Origin: Chloroflexota bacterium
GTDB taxonomy: Bacteria > Chloroflexota > Dehalococcoidia > UBA2979
Length of the DNA: 43,731 nt
Assembly: GCA_002718395.1 (NCBI GenBank)
Contig: PBEG01000013.1
Span: 1 to 43,731 of the forward strand
Direction of reading: 5' to 3'
Numbering within the stretch: the stretch's first letter is position 1; each line of letters starts with the position of its first letter. A model generated the notes under the pieces. That model was not told where the DNA came from and did not search any database. It worked only from the letters and a program-made list of their open reading frames with translations. Positions 17,718-26,501 of this stretch are shown one piece after another. The position numbers were made by a program, and so were the translations under genes.

Positions 17718-19178
17718 CTAATCAATATTAATTATTATTCGATCATCAATCACTGCTATTAATTCATTATCAATGATTGCAATTTGATTAAGCTTACCTC
17801 GATTTATTCCTATCCGGTTTACTTCTTTCCCAGTATCGGTATCTAAAGTTACTAGATCATTTCCAATTCCTAGAACTAAGCCAGATTTTGTGATAATTGG
17901 ATCAGTGACGGTATTGTCATAATCAACTTGCCAGTTGAACGTGCCTGTTGTTTTATCAATTGATTTTATTGAACCATCATAATGTGCAGTAAAAATACTA
18001 GTTTTATTTACTGCAGGTATTTTTAAGTGTGTAATAGTTCTTCTCAAGCTTCCTTTACCTAAACTAGTTATCCAGTTATTGTCATCTCTAGGTATAATAG
18101 GAGCCATATTCCAGCCCATAAGTTGACCCCAAATAAATCTAAGAGTAGGAATTTTATCCCACCAATAACCTCTAGCCTCTTTACTAATAGAACCTACTTC
18201 ATTCTTTGCAAAAACATAGAAATTATCTCCTTCAGTATAGGTATGTTCTACCCAGCTAGTTCTATGTCTGTGAAGTATTTCACCAGTTTTTCGATCTATG
18301 TGCACTAAAATACTGGACGTAGAGATGATAAGTATTTCGTTATTTGCAGAAACAGCTGTTGCAGGAAATTCATTAAGATTTTGTATTTTTTTAGACCAAA
18401 TTAAATCACCATTATTAACATCAAAAAAGTACATTGAATTTAAAGAATTTGCATAAATTACTCCATCTACTATGCTTATACCGGTTAAAAAAACATCATC
18501 AGTTGCTGTTTGCCAAACTGTTCTGCCCGTTGCAATTTCAACTGCATTCATAATGCCATCTCTTTGAGGAAAATACACTTTGTCTTCAATGATTATTGGA
18601 GTACTATCTAATAGTCCAGGAACTTTTTTAGTCCAAACTAATTGACCGGTTTCTTTTGAAATTGCATTGAGTTCACCATTAACTAATGCATAAATAATAA
18701 AATTTTTATTTCCAATAATGTTCGTTGACAATCCCTTCATATTGAATAATTTGGGAAGTTTCATCTGGTGTTCCCACAAAACATTACCATTTAAATCAAA
18801 GTTTTTATTAAGGCTTCTCATGCCAGTTGATTGTCCATATTCACTTGGCCATGATGCACCATCACTAATTACTGCAATTGCAGTACTGCCAGTTGGGAGA
18901 GGAGGAACAATTCTATATTTAGTGACATATAATAAATGACCAAAAATAAAAATAATAAAATAGATTGAAATTGCTGTCAAAAATAAAAATCTTTTTCGAA
19001 GAAAATTTGATTGGTCTTTGAGTCTCGTAGCTTTGTCTACAAATGTCTTATTTTGTTCATTGTTAACCCTTTTCATTACGGATACATTGCGGAGATTATA
19101 GAGGCATTTTCTACAAATTTGTGAATTTGCATTTACTTCAATAGAACAACGAGGGCATATTTTATATTCTTGTTCCAT
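17718..19178 (-). CDS. Membrane-anchored PQQ-like beta-propeller protein with N-terminal zinc ribbon
   Basis: N-terminal 'CPRCSIEVNANSQICRKCLYNL' (CxxC...CxxC), one TM ('FLFLTAISIYFIIFIFGHLLYV'), then repeated propeller blades ('ETGQLVWTKKVPG', 'ATGRTVWQTATDD', 'NNGDLIWSKKIQN', 'TTGTFNWQVDYDN'). Confidence 0.8.
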   Translation of the reverse strand: MEQEYKICPRCSIEVNANSQICRKCLYNLRNVSVMKRVNNEQNKTFVDKATRLKDQSNFLRKRFLFLTAISIYFIIFIFGHLLYVTKYRIVPPLPTGSTAIAVISDGASWPSEYGQSTGMRSLNKNFDLNGNVLWEHQMKLPKLFNMKGLSTNIIGNKNFIIYALVNGELNAISKETGQLVWTKKVPGLLDSTPIIIEDKVYFPQRDGIMNAVEIATGRTVWQTATDDVFLTGISIVDGVIYANSLNSMYFFDVNNGDLIWSKKIQNLNEFPATAVSANNEILIISTSSILVHIDRKTGEILHRHRTSWVEHTYTEGDNFYVFAKNEVGSISKEARGYWWDKIPTLRFIWGQLMGWNMAPIIPRDDNNWITSLGKGSLRRTITHLKIPAVNKTSIFTAHYDGSIKSIDKTTGTFNWQVDYDNTVTDPIITKSGLVLGIGNDLVTLDTDTGKEVNRIGINRGKLNQIAIIDNELIAVIDDRIIINID

Positions 19179-19180
19179 AT

Positions 19181-20011
19181 TTATTTTTTGTTCTTTTCTG
19201 AAATCTTCTTTATATGCACAGCATCATGAAATTTTGGTTTTCGTTTTTCTTGAAGTGCTAATAATGCTTCTCTATGCTCGATAGATTTTCGTGCATCAGC
19301 AAAATTATTTATAGATCTTTGTGCAATTTCTTTAAATGAGGTTGCTGTCATATCTTGAAAAATCATTTCTTTTATTGTGTGTAGTGTATTAGTAGGATTA
19401 TCAGCAATAGAATTAGCAATTTTAATAGCTTCATCAACAAGATTATTAGGTTCATATATTTTTGTTATTAATCCGAAGTCAAGTGCTTCATCTGCATTAT
19501 ATATATTTCCCGTCAACATCATTTCTTTTGCTTTTTGTAAACCAATTAATTTAGGAAGCAACCATGAGCTATCAAGTTCAGGAGTTAATCCTAGTTTTGA
19601 AAATCTCATTGAAAATTTTGCTTCTGTAGACGCTAAATTAAAATCAAACCAAAAAGTACAAGTTAAACCTGCCCCCAACGCTAAGCCATTAATTGCACCA
19701 ATAATTGGCTTGCTTGCTATCATTCTTTTTGCTTCAAAAGCAACAGGTTGATATTTTTCCCAATATTCTTTAACTTTTTGGTCTCCTTTTGAAGCTGATG
19801 CAAATTCGCTAACATCTGCACCTGAACTAAATGCCTTACCTTTTCCAGTACAAACCATCGCACCAATAGTTTCATCTTTGTTTATTGCATTAAGAAGTTC
19901 TAACCATTCTTTAAAAAACAAACCATTAAATGCATTTAGTTTTTCAGGACGATTCCATGATGCTAGCAATACACGATCATGTCTTTCAATTGATATAGTT
20001 TCGTATTTCAT
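19181..20011 (-). CDS. Enoyl-CoA hydratase/isomerase family protein
   Basis: 'NRPEKLNAFNGLFFKEW', 'GKAFSSGADVSEFA', 'ASKPIIGAINGLALGAGLTCTFWFDFNLAS' are crotonase family motifs. Confidence 0.93.
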   Translation of the reverse strand: MKYETISIERHDRVLLASWNRPEKLNAFNGLFFKEWLELLNAINKDETIGAMVCTGKGKAFSSGADVSEFASASKGDQKVKEYWEKYQPVAFEAKRMIASKPIIGAINGLALGAGLTCTFWFDFNLASTEAKFSMRFSKLGLTPELDSSWLLPKLIGLQKAKEMMLTGNIYNADEALDFGLITKIYEPNNLVDEAIKIANSIADNPTNTLHTIKEMIFQDMTATSFKEIAQRSINNFADARKSIEHREALLALQEKRKPKFHDAVHIKKISEKNKK

Positions 20012-20034
20012 AAAAAATCCTATTTTATGCTAAA

Positions 20035-20062
20035 ATATAATATATCATAACTAAAATTATAT
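20035..20062. promoter_or_regulatory. Possible divergent promoter pair: ATATAAT ... ATTATAT (14-bp spacer)
   Basis: TATAAT on + strand at 20036-20041 and its mirror for - strand at 20056-20061, in the 62-bp divergent gap. Confidence 0.35.
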
Positions 20063-20073
20063 AGAGGATTTAG

Positions 20074-20562
20074 ATGAATAAAGATGACATAGATAAGGCT
20101 GTAGATGCTTTAGATAAAGCAAAGGGCGAATGGTATCGTGAAAGGATCTCATTTCCTGTAGATTTTTCTGATATAAGAAGATGGGCTATAGGAGTATATT
20201 GGCCAGAAATTCCTCCAAATATTTTTGTTGACGAAAATTATGCAAAAAAAACTAAATGGGGAAAAATTATAGCTCCAAGGGAATTTAATCCTTTTGCATG
20301 GCCAGTTAAAGCAAATGAATCTAATGGAGGACTTGATATTGGATTAATTCCTCATTTAAGAAGTATGGCTGGTGGCACAAATGATGTTTATGGGGTCCAA
20401 ATTCATATAGGAGACGTTATTGTCGAACGTAGTAGAGTGAGTGAATATAAATTAACTAAAACGAGGCTCGGTCAAACTTTATTTGTTATTAATGAATCTG
20501 AGTGGATTAACCAAGATAAAGAACTTGTTAGAACACGATTTTCTACTGGAGTAAGATATTAA
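20074..20562 (+). CDS. FAS1-like / MaoC N-terminal-type dehydratase subunit
   Basis: 'VDFSDIRRWAIGVYWPEIPPNIFVDENYAKKTKWGKIIAPREFNPFAWP', 'GVQIHIGDVIVERSRVSEYKLTKTRLGQTLFVINESEWINQDKELVRTRFST' resemble FAS1-like dehydratase domains. Confidence 0.75.
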   Translation: MNKDDIDKAVDALDKAKGEWYRERISFPVDFSDIRRWAIGVYWPEIPPNIFVDENYAKKTKWGKIIAPREFNPFAWPVKANESNGGLDIGLIPHLRSMAGGTNDVYGVQIHIGDVIVERSRVSEYKLTKTRLGQTLFVINESEWINQDKELVRTRFSTGVRY

Positions 20563-20982
20563 ATGAAAAATAATTTTGATGATTTTAAAATTGGCGACAT
20601 GTCACCAAAATGGGAACGAGTTACTGGTCCAATGGAATGGAATCGATTTGCTGCTGCAAACGATGAATTTTATTTGGTTCACATGGATGATCAGGTTGCT
20701 ATTGATGCCGAGAACCCTGAAGGAATGTTTGGAATGGGGCAAATGCGCTTCTCATATATCCATAATGCAATTCGTGATTGGCTAGGTGATGAAATTGAAG
20801 TAAAGCAAGTTTCTTGCAGATATACAGCTATTAATCAAAAAAACGATACTTTATCAACCACACTAAAAGTTATTGAAAAAATTACTAACGAAAAAGATGA
20901 AAAGATTCTCAAACTTGAAGTCGATGTTATGAGACAAGATGGTACATCAACTACTCCGGGTTTTGCACTTGTAAAATTGTAA
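20563..20982 (+). CDS. MaoC-like dehydratase/hotdog subunit
   Basis: 'MSPKWERVTGPMEWNRFAAANDEFYLVHMDDQVA', 'MGQMRFSYIHNAIRDWLGDEIEVKQVSCRYTAINQKNDTLSTTLKVIE'. Starts immediately after the TAA of the partner gene. Confidence 0.7.
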   Translation: MKNNFDDFKIGDMSPKWERVTGPMEWNRFAAANDEFYLVHMDDQVAIDAENPEGMFGMGQMRFSYIHNAIRDWLGDEIEVKQVSCRYTAINQKNDTLSTTLKVIEKITNEKDEKILKLEVDVMRQDGTSTTPGFALVKL

Positions 20983-20988
20983 ATAGTT

Positions 20989-22044
20989 TTAGCTAATTAA
21001 TTTTTCAAGTAATTTACCAGCTTCTTTTGGTGCACCCTTAGGCATATATATGATTTGAACATCAGCACCATTTTTGGATCGTTCCTGTAATCGATCTCTA
21101 ATTTGTTCAACTGTACCAATAACTTGAATTTCTTCTACCATATCATTAGAGATTGCTTGAACTGCTTTATCCATATCTTTATTGTTGAATGCTTCTTGAG
21201 ATTCAGCAACTTCTTTTGCCCAACCAGTCCTAGTCATCATTTCATGATAAAAGTTGCCCATTCTATTTATATACATTTCAAGCGGTTTTCTTGCTTCGTC
21301 CCAAATTGCATCATCATTGTTTCCATCGAGAATGAATAAATGACTGTGTGGCGCTACTGTTATTTCGTTCACGTCTCTGTTAATTTTTTTAGCACCTATC
21401 TTCATTTGATCTTTTAATTCATACATTCTTGAACTTGGCCAATGAACTGGCATAATTCCATCAGCTATTTCACCAGATTGTTCTAGTGATTTTGGTGTTA
21501 ATGAAGCAATCCAAACTGGCACATGGTCTCGAGGTCTGTCATATCTTAATGAAAATCCTTGAGTGAGTTGATAAATTTCTCCTTCATAAAATAATTTTTC
21601 ACCACTTATCAACATGTTAAATATTTCAGTATATTCTTTTAATCGCCTGAGAGGTTTTTTAAATGGTATTCCATGATAATTTTCTACTACTGCAGAGCTT
21701 GAGCTCCCAATACCAAGTATCATTCTCCCCTCTGAAATTATCTCTAGGGTTGCAAAATCTTGAGCGAGTGCAGCAGGGGAACGAGAAAATGAATTAATGA
21801 TTGATGTGCCTATTTGAATTTTATTCGTGTGTTCAGCAATTAATGATAGCCAGGGGATTGCTGATAATTGCCATGATTCAGGTACAACTACGCATTCATA
21901 CCCAAGACTTTCAGCTATTTGTATTTTTTCTATAGATGTTTCCCAGCTTTCTGACATAACGACATCACTTCTGCTGCCAGGCACAGATGTTGCAAGGGCT
22001 TTTTTTTCTGTTGAAACCATACCTGTTAATATACCTAAACGCAT
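20989..22044 (-). CDS. LLM class flavin-dependent oxidoreductase (luciferase-like/F420-dependent-like)
   Basis: 'SLGYECVVVPESWQLSAIPWLSLIAEHTNKIQIGTSIINSFSRSPAALAQDFATLEIISEGRMILGIGSSSSAVVENYHGIPFKKPLRRLKEYTEI' is a typical bacterial luciferase-like fold. AAGGAG SD. Confidence 0.92.
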   Translation of the reverse strand: MRLGILTGMVSTEKKALATSVPGSRSDVVMSESWETSIEKIQIAESLGYECVVVPESWQLSAIPWLSLIAEHTNKIQIGTSIINSFSRSPAALAQDFATLEIISEGRMILGIGSSSSAVVENYHGIPFKKPLRRLKEYTEIFNMLISGEKLFYEGEIYQLTQGFSLRYDRPRDHVPVWIASLTPKSLEQSGEIADGIMPVHWPSSRMYELKDQMKIGAKKINRDVNEITVAPHSHLFILDGNNDDAIWDEARKPLEMYINRMGNFYHEMMTRTGWAKEVAESQEAFNNKDMDKAVQAISNDMVEEIQVIGTVEQIRDRLQERSKNGADVQIIYMPKGAPKEAGKLLEKLIS

Positions 22045-22052
22045 ATTTCTCC

Positions 22053-23399
22053 TTAATATATTTTACTTATGCCTGATACTCCTGAATTAAATTCAGCAAA
22101 TGCATCAACAGTAATAACTCGGTCTGCAATATTCAAATTAGCAAATTGTATAACAATCTTACCTATTGCTCTCGTATCAGGCAATAATGTTGGATTAATC
22201 TTTATAATTACTTCAGATTCTCTTTGGCATTTTGTCATATTGCATTCTATGTCTTTACCAAGAGCAATACCTGCTGGTTTTTCTAAAACAATCCATGGAT
22301 ATGTTGTGTAAGCGTTCCATGACAACAACCCCAAACCATTATTAGTAATTATAATAGTCCTATCTGCTAAATTATTTTTAGCATTTGTTTGAATTCTTAA
22401 TTTATCTTTTGAAAGTGAAGCATTTGGCTTGCCTAACATCATATCATTGGAAGGATTGATTGATTGAGGCTTTGTACTGTAATGTATTGGTTTAGGAGTA
22501 GGCATATCCATAGCTGCATAAGGGTAATTAAAATTAGATAATGCTAATTTATTTGCAAATATTGGATCAGATAAATTAGGCAATGAAATATTGATTTTTT
22601 GCCATAATTGTTTACCAGAAACCTTTGGAGGGTTATTTAGACAGCCCCATACCAATTCTTGATAAGGAAACTGATTTTTAGGATAACGCCCATCACATGT
22701 ATAGACTGGTCTTGGCCATGACCCAAAAATTGGATCCAATGGATGATTGGACTTATTAGTGCCTGGACCACTAAATCCGTTATAACTCCATGTAGCATAA
22801 TACCAATTTTCTAAAATATTAGGATCTGAGTCTGTGTCTGTGCCGACAATTGGCCTGCTTTGAGGTGCCTGATTCCATTTTTCAATTAATATTTCAGCAC
22901 CTTTGGCAATATTATAAGATGGGTGATTTGCAATAAGAACTTGCTCCTTGCTAAGTATTTTCCCTATAGCTGGCTTTTGCATTCCAGATGTGACTTGCAT
23001 GATGCCATAACCACAATCAAATGCAATTAAGGCAGGACCTTTAGAATTATATGCAACTTGTGTGGTAGCCATTAGTATTTCAGATTCTACCCAAGCAATT
23101 GATTTTAATATCTCTTGAGGCAGTTCTGCATTCACCTCTCTTCTATTTTGTCGTGTTCCTGCTTCTCCAGTAGGTAGCTCAAAATTACTGTCTCCTTTGA
23201 ATAATTTACCTGATGCTGCATATTCAAGTAATTTGAGATACGCAGATCTATTCTTATCAGCTTCATATGTATGCGGCGTATTTAAGAAAGCACAGGCGTT
23301 AGCCTGTTTCTCACCTAAATTGAATATGGCTATTATTAAGAATATGCTTACAATAAATATTGTTTGGACATGAAATTTTTTCAATTTAAGTACCACCAA
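22053..23399 (-). CDS. Secreted lysozyme/lytic-transglycosylase-like protein with C-terminal Ig/BACON-like domain
   Basis: N-terminal signal/TM. SLT-like sequence 'EILKSIAWVESEILMATTQ..FDCGYGIMQVTSGM..SYNIAKGAEILIEKWN..NWYYATWSYNGF'. C-terminal 'TIIITNNGLGLLSWNAYTTYPWIVLEKPAGIAL..' resembles BACON-type beta domains. Confidence 0.6.
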   Translation of the reverse strand: MVVLKLKKFHVQTIFIVSIFLIIAIFNLGEKQANACAFLNTPHTYEADKNRSAYLKLLEYAASGKLFKGDSNFELPTGEAGTRQNRREVNAELPQEILKSIAWVESEILMATTQVAYNSKGPALIAFDCGYGIMQVTSGMQKPAIGKILSKEQVLIANHPSYNIAKGAEILIEKWNQAPQSRPIVGTDTDSDPNILENWYYATWSYNGFSGPGTNKSNHPLDPIFGSWPRPVYTCDGRYPKNQFPYQELVWGCLNNPPKVSGKQLWQKINISLPNLSDPIFANKLALSNFNYPYAAMDMPTPKPIHYSTKPQSINPSNDMMLGKPNASLSKDKLRIQTNAKNNLADRTIIITNNGLGLLSWNAYTTYPWIVLEKPAGIALGKDIECNMTKCQRESEVIIKINPTLLPDTRAIGKIVIQFANLNIADRVITVDAFAEFNSGVSGISKIY

Positions 23400-24607
23400 T
23401 TCGCATAAATAATTAAGTTATCGCTTTCAATTGGAAAGCGAGTTTTCTCTTCATTGTTGGATATGTAAATTTTCTCTAAATAATTCATATTTGGTTGTAT
23501 ATTTTTTATAAGCATATTTTCTCTATATCGATCAAATGCTATGGGAGTATCAAATCCATTTAGGGGTTGTGTTAGTTTCTCTAATCCAGGCTCCTTTAAA
23601 TTAAAGATATTGATTGGTTGCTTTTTTTGAAGTAGCTCTGAGTTACTGCCAAAAGCAATTTTATTTTTACTCACCCATGTTGGCTTAAAATAGTGGACTG
23701 TTTCTGCATATCTGTCACTAGTGTTACCTGCTATCGACAAAACCTCTTTTTGAAAAGAATAATCATTTTTACCAAAATTTAGATCTACGTATTCTTTACT
23801 ATTTACGTCTAGAATTTTTAAAAGATATCTTAGAGATTCATTGCTTGATTTTTGTTCTATATATAGGAGTTGATTTTTTTCAGTATTTATCGACCAATCT
23901 CTTATGAAATAATCAGATATGTGTATGATTTCTTTCATTTTCATGTTTGAAATTTCCATTAATTTACTTCCTTGATTGTTATATTTGATCGCAAATAAAG
24001 TATTTTCATTAGACATTATAGGAAACAGTGCCATTGCAGAATTTGTTTTAAAGATTGTGCTTTTAATTCTAGTATTTAAATTATATTTTATTAATTTAGT
24101 TTCTTGATTATGAGACGTTGATCGATAATATACTGTTTTGTTTTTTTCATCAAATAGAGGTTTTATCATTAAGTCAGCATCTTTACCAATTACGATTTGT
24201 TCTTTTGATTGCAGGTTGTAAGCAATAATTTCTGCATTAAACCTAGGATTAGAAAATTCGTTGAAATTATTTGGAATAATCATTATTAGATTTGAATCAT
24301 TGCCTACTCTAGAAGCATTGACGCCCCAATTTGGTAGATGTTCTATTTCATGAATCTTTTCTTGATTTGCAAATTTTATTCCTGAATAAGAGTAAATTGT
24401 ATCTTTGTGTATAGAATGCTCTATGGTAACTACTCTTATGTCTTTGTTTTTTGTTATTAAAGATTGTTGGATATTTGAAAATATGTTGTATTGGGCTATA
24501 AAAAAATACATTACTGTTATTGCGAAAATTGTAACTAAGACAAATGTCTTATTAAATAAATTAATTATTTTATAATGAATTTTGTATTCTAAAAATTTTT
24601 CTAACAT
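23381..24607 (-). CDS. Membrane-anchored extracytoplasmic protein, TolB/WD40-like beta-propeller suspected
   Basis: Single N-terminal TM ('FVLVTIFAITVMYFFIAQYNIF'), then repeated beta-rich segments with basic/aromatic turns ('NLQSKEQIVIGKDADLMIKPLFDEKNKTVYYRSTSHNQETKLIKYNLNTRIKSTIF'). Overlaps the downstream gene by 19 bp. Confidence 0.5.
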   Translation of the reverse strand: MLEKFLEYKIHYKIINLFNKTFVLVTIFAITVMYFFIAQYNIFSNIQQSLITKNKDIRVVTIEHSIHKDTIYSYSGIKFANQEKIHEIEHLPNWGVNASRVGNDSNLIMIIPNNFNEFSNPRFNAEIIAYNLQSKEQIVIGKDADLMIKPLFDEKNKTVYYRSTSHNQETKLIKYNLNTRIKSTIFKTNSAMALFPIMSNENTLFAIKYNNQGSKLMEISNMKMKEIIHISDYFIRDWSINTEKNQLLYIEQKSSNESLRYLLKILDVNSKEYVDLNFGKNDYSFQKEVLSIAGNTSDRYAETVHYFKPTWVSKNKIAFGSNSELLQKKQPINIFNLKEPGLEKLTQPLNGFDTPIAFDRYRENMLIKNIQPNMNYLEKIYISNNEEKTRFPIESDNLIIYANWWYLN

Positions 24608-24665
24608 GTTTCAAATGTACAATATGATTGAGTAAAAATATACTCTGCAATTAAGGAGCTGTGCA

Positions 24666-25427
24666 TTGTTTTTTGTGTATCTTTCTCTACTAAAGAATTC
24701 ACCATTGGCATTTTTGATTATTATTCTTGCCTTAAGCACTTCTTTGTTATTAGGTTTGGTTTTGCATGAGTTAGTCCATGGATATATTGCGAATAAACTA
24801 GGAGATCCTACAGCAAAAAATAATGGTCGATTAACCCTTAATCCGCTTGCTCATTTAGATCCTTTCGGCTCCTCTTTAATTTTTTTTGTAGGGTTTGGGT
24901 GGGCAAAACCAGTTCCAGTCAATCCAAATTATTTTACAAGTCCTATTAAAGATATGGCGTTTGTGGCCCTTGCTGGTCCGTTAAGCAATCTTATAATTGC
25001 ATTTATTTTTTCAATTCCATTTTTTTTAAATATTCTTGTTCCAACTCATCCTTTAGTGCCTCCTGATTATGCAGACATAATCATTGCATTTTCAAAATTA
25101 AGCTTTTCTAATCTTTTGGGTCTTTTTTTTGGTACAATTGTTTTTGTAAATATAACTCTTGCAGTTTTTAATCTTATTCCTATCCCGCCTTTAGATGGCT
25201 TTAAGGTCATTTTAGGTTTGGTGCCAGTAGATTTAGCATATAGATTAGTTAATATGGAAAAATGGGGCACTGGTATATTAGTTTTGCTTGTAGTACTACC
25301 ATTTATCACTGGCGGATTAGTAAGTCCTTTATGGTGGTTTATAGAGCCAATTAGAAATATTTTTATTGAATTTTTCGTTGGTGGCATAAATGATTGGTCT
25401 TTTATGCTAAATGAACTAATAAAATAA
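24666..25427 (+). CDS. Site-2 protease family (M50) membrane metalloprotease
   Basis: 'LVLHELVHGYIANKLGDPTAKNNGRLTLNPLAHLDPFG' (HExxH) and 'NLIPIPPLDGFKVI' (NPxPPLDG-type). TTG start with AAGGAG SD. Confidence 0.92.
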   Translation: MFFVYLSLLKNSPLAFLIIILALSTSLLLGLVLHELVHGYIANKLGDPTAKNNGRLTLNPLAHLDPFGSSLIFFVGFGWAKPVPVNPNYFTSPIKDMAFVALAGPLSNLIIAFIFSIPFFLNILVPTHPLVPPDYADIIIAFSKLSFSNLLGLFFGTIVFVNITLAVFNLIPIPPLDGFKVILGLVPVDLAYRLVNMEKWGTGILVLLVVLPFITGGLVSPLWWFIEPIRNIFIEFFVGGINDWSFMLNELIK

Positions 25428-25486
25428 TCAGATTTTTGAATTGTTTATTGATAGAATATTTATAGTAGTGAGATTAAGAGGTTGAT

Positions 25487-26479
25487 ATGCAAATTGGCAT
25501 TATAGGTACTGGTCTTATCGGTGCATCAATTGGATTAAGGTTGCACAGTCACGGTGAAAAAGGCATAAGTGTGATTGGATATGACGTTAATCGAGAGAAC
25601 TTAAATCTTGCGCAAAAAATTAATGCTATTGATTCAATTGCTGAATCAATAGATGTAGTTGTTAAAAATGCAAAAATCATTATAATTTCTGCACCTATTT
25701 TAGATGTTAAAGCAATTTTTGAATCAATTAATGAATCGATCTTGCAAAACAATGTTGAAGACTTGGTTGTTACTGACACTTCATCTTCAAAATCTAAAAT
25801 TATTGAATGGGCAAACACAATTTTGCCTAAAAATGTTTTTTTTGTAGGCAGCCACCCAATGGCTGGCTCAACAGAAGTTGGTCCAAATTATTCTGATGGT
25901 TCTATCTTTGAAGGTGCTAGGTGGGTCATTACCCCTACAGAAAACAGTCCTCAACATGCTATAGAAACTATTCTTAGTCTTATTGAAGCAATGGGCGCTG
26001 ATCCAATGTTCATGGATGCGGATGAACATGATTCATACGTTGCAGGAATTTCACATATGCCATTATTTGCACAAATAGCATTATTTGCCTTGGCAAGAGA
26101 ATCTAATGCATGGGCAGAACTTTCAATGTTAGCTTCAAGTGGATTTAAAAGTGCATCAAGATTAGTTGCAACGAACCCTTCTTTAGCTTTTGATATTAAC
26201 GAAACAAATCGAATGAATATTGAACATTGGATTGAAAGATATATTGAGGAGCTTCAAAAAATTAAATTACTTTTACAAGATTCAGAAGACAAAGAAGAAT
26301 TTTTCCGATTTATTGGCGCCATGCATCTAGATTATTTAAAGTTTCTAGATGGTGCTGTTGGTAGAGAGCATTGGGGTGAGCAACTAACAAACGTTCCTGA
26401 TTATAATGCATTTGACTTGCTTATGGGAGGCATGCTAACTGACAAACTTAATAAGCTTGATTTTGATACCAAGAAATAA
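25487..26479 (+). CDS. tyrA: Prephenate dehydrogenase
   Basis: 'IGIIGTGLIGASIGLRLH', 'VTDTSSSKSKIIEWA', 'FVGSHPMAGSTEVGPNYSDGSIFEGARWVITP', 'HDSYVAGISHMPLFAQIAL'. Confidence 0.92.
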   Translation: MQIGIIGTGLIGASIGLRLHSHGEKGISVIGYDVNRENLNLAQKINAIDSIAESIDVVVKNAKIIIISAPILDVKAIFESINESILQNNVEDLVVTDTSSSKSKIIEWANTILPKNVFFVGSHPMAGSTEVGPNYSDGSIFEGARWVITPTENSPQHAIETILSLIEAMGADPMFMDADEHDSYVAGISHMPLFAQIALFALARESNAWAELSMLASSGFKSASRLVATNPSLAFDINETNRMNIEHWIERYIEELQKIKLLLQDSEDKEEFFRFIGAMHLDYLKFLDGAVGREHWGEQLTNVPDYNAFDLLMGGMLTDKLNKLDFDTKK

Positions 26480-26501
26480 CTTAAGCATTTGAAAGTAGCT
26501 T

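Noticed and set aside
19377-19751. 124-aa + strand ORF opposite enoyl-CoA hydratase
   Set aside because: Shadow of the crotonase reading frame; no independent support.
25067-25387. 106-aa - strand ORF opposite M50 protease
   Set aside because: Shadow ORF; the composition reflects the complement of a hydrophobic gene.
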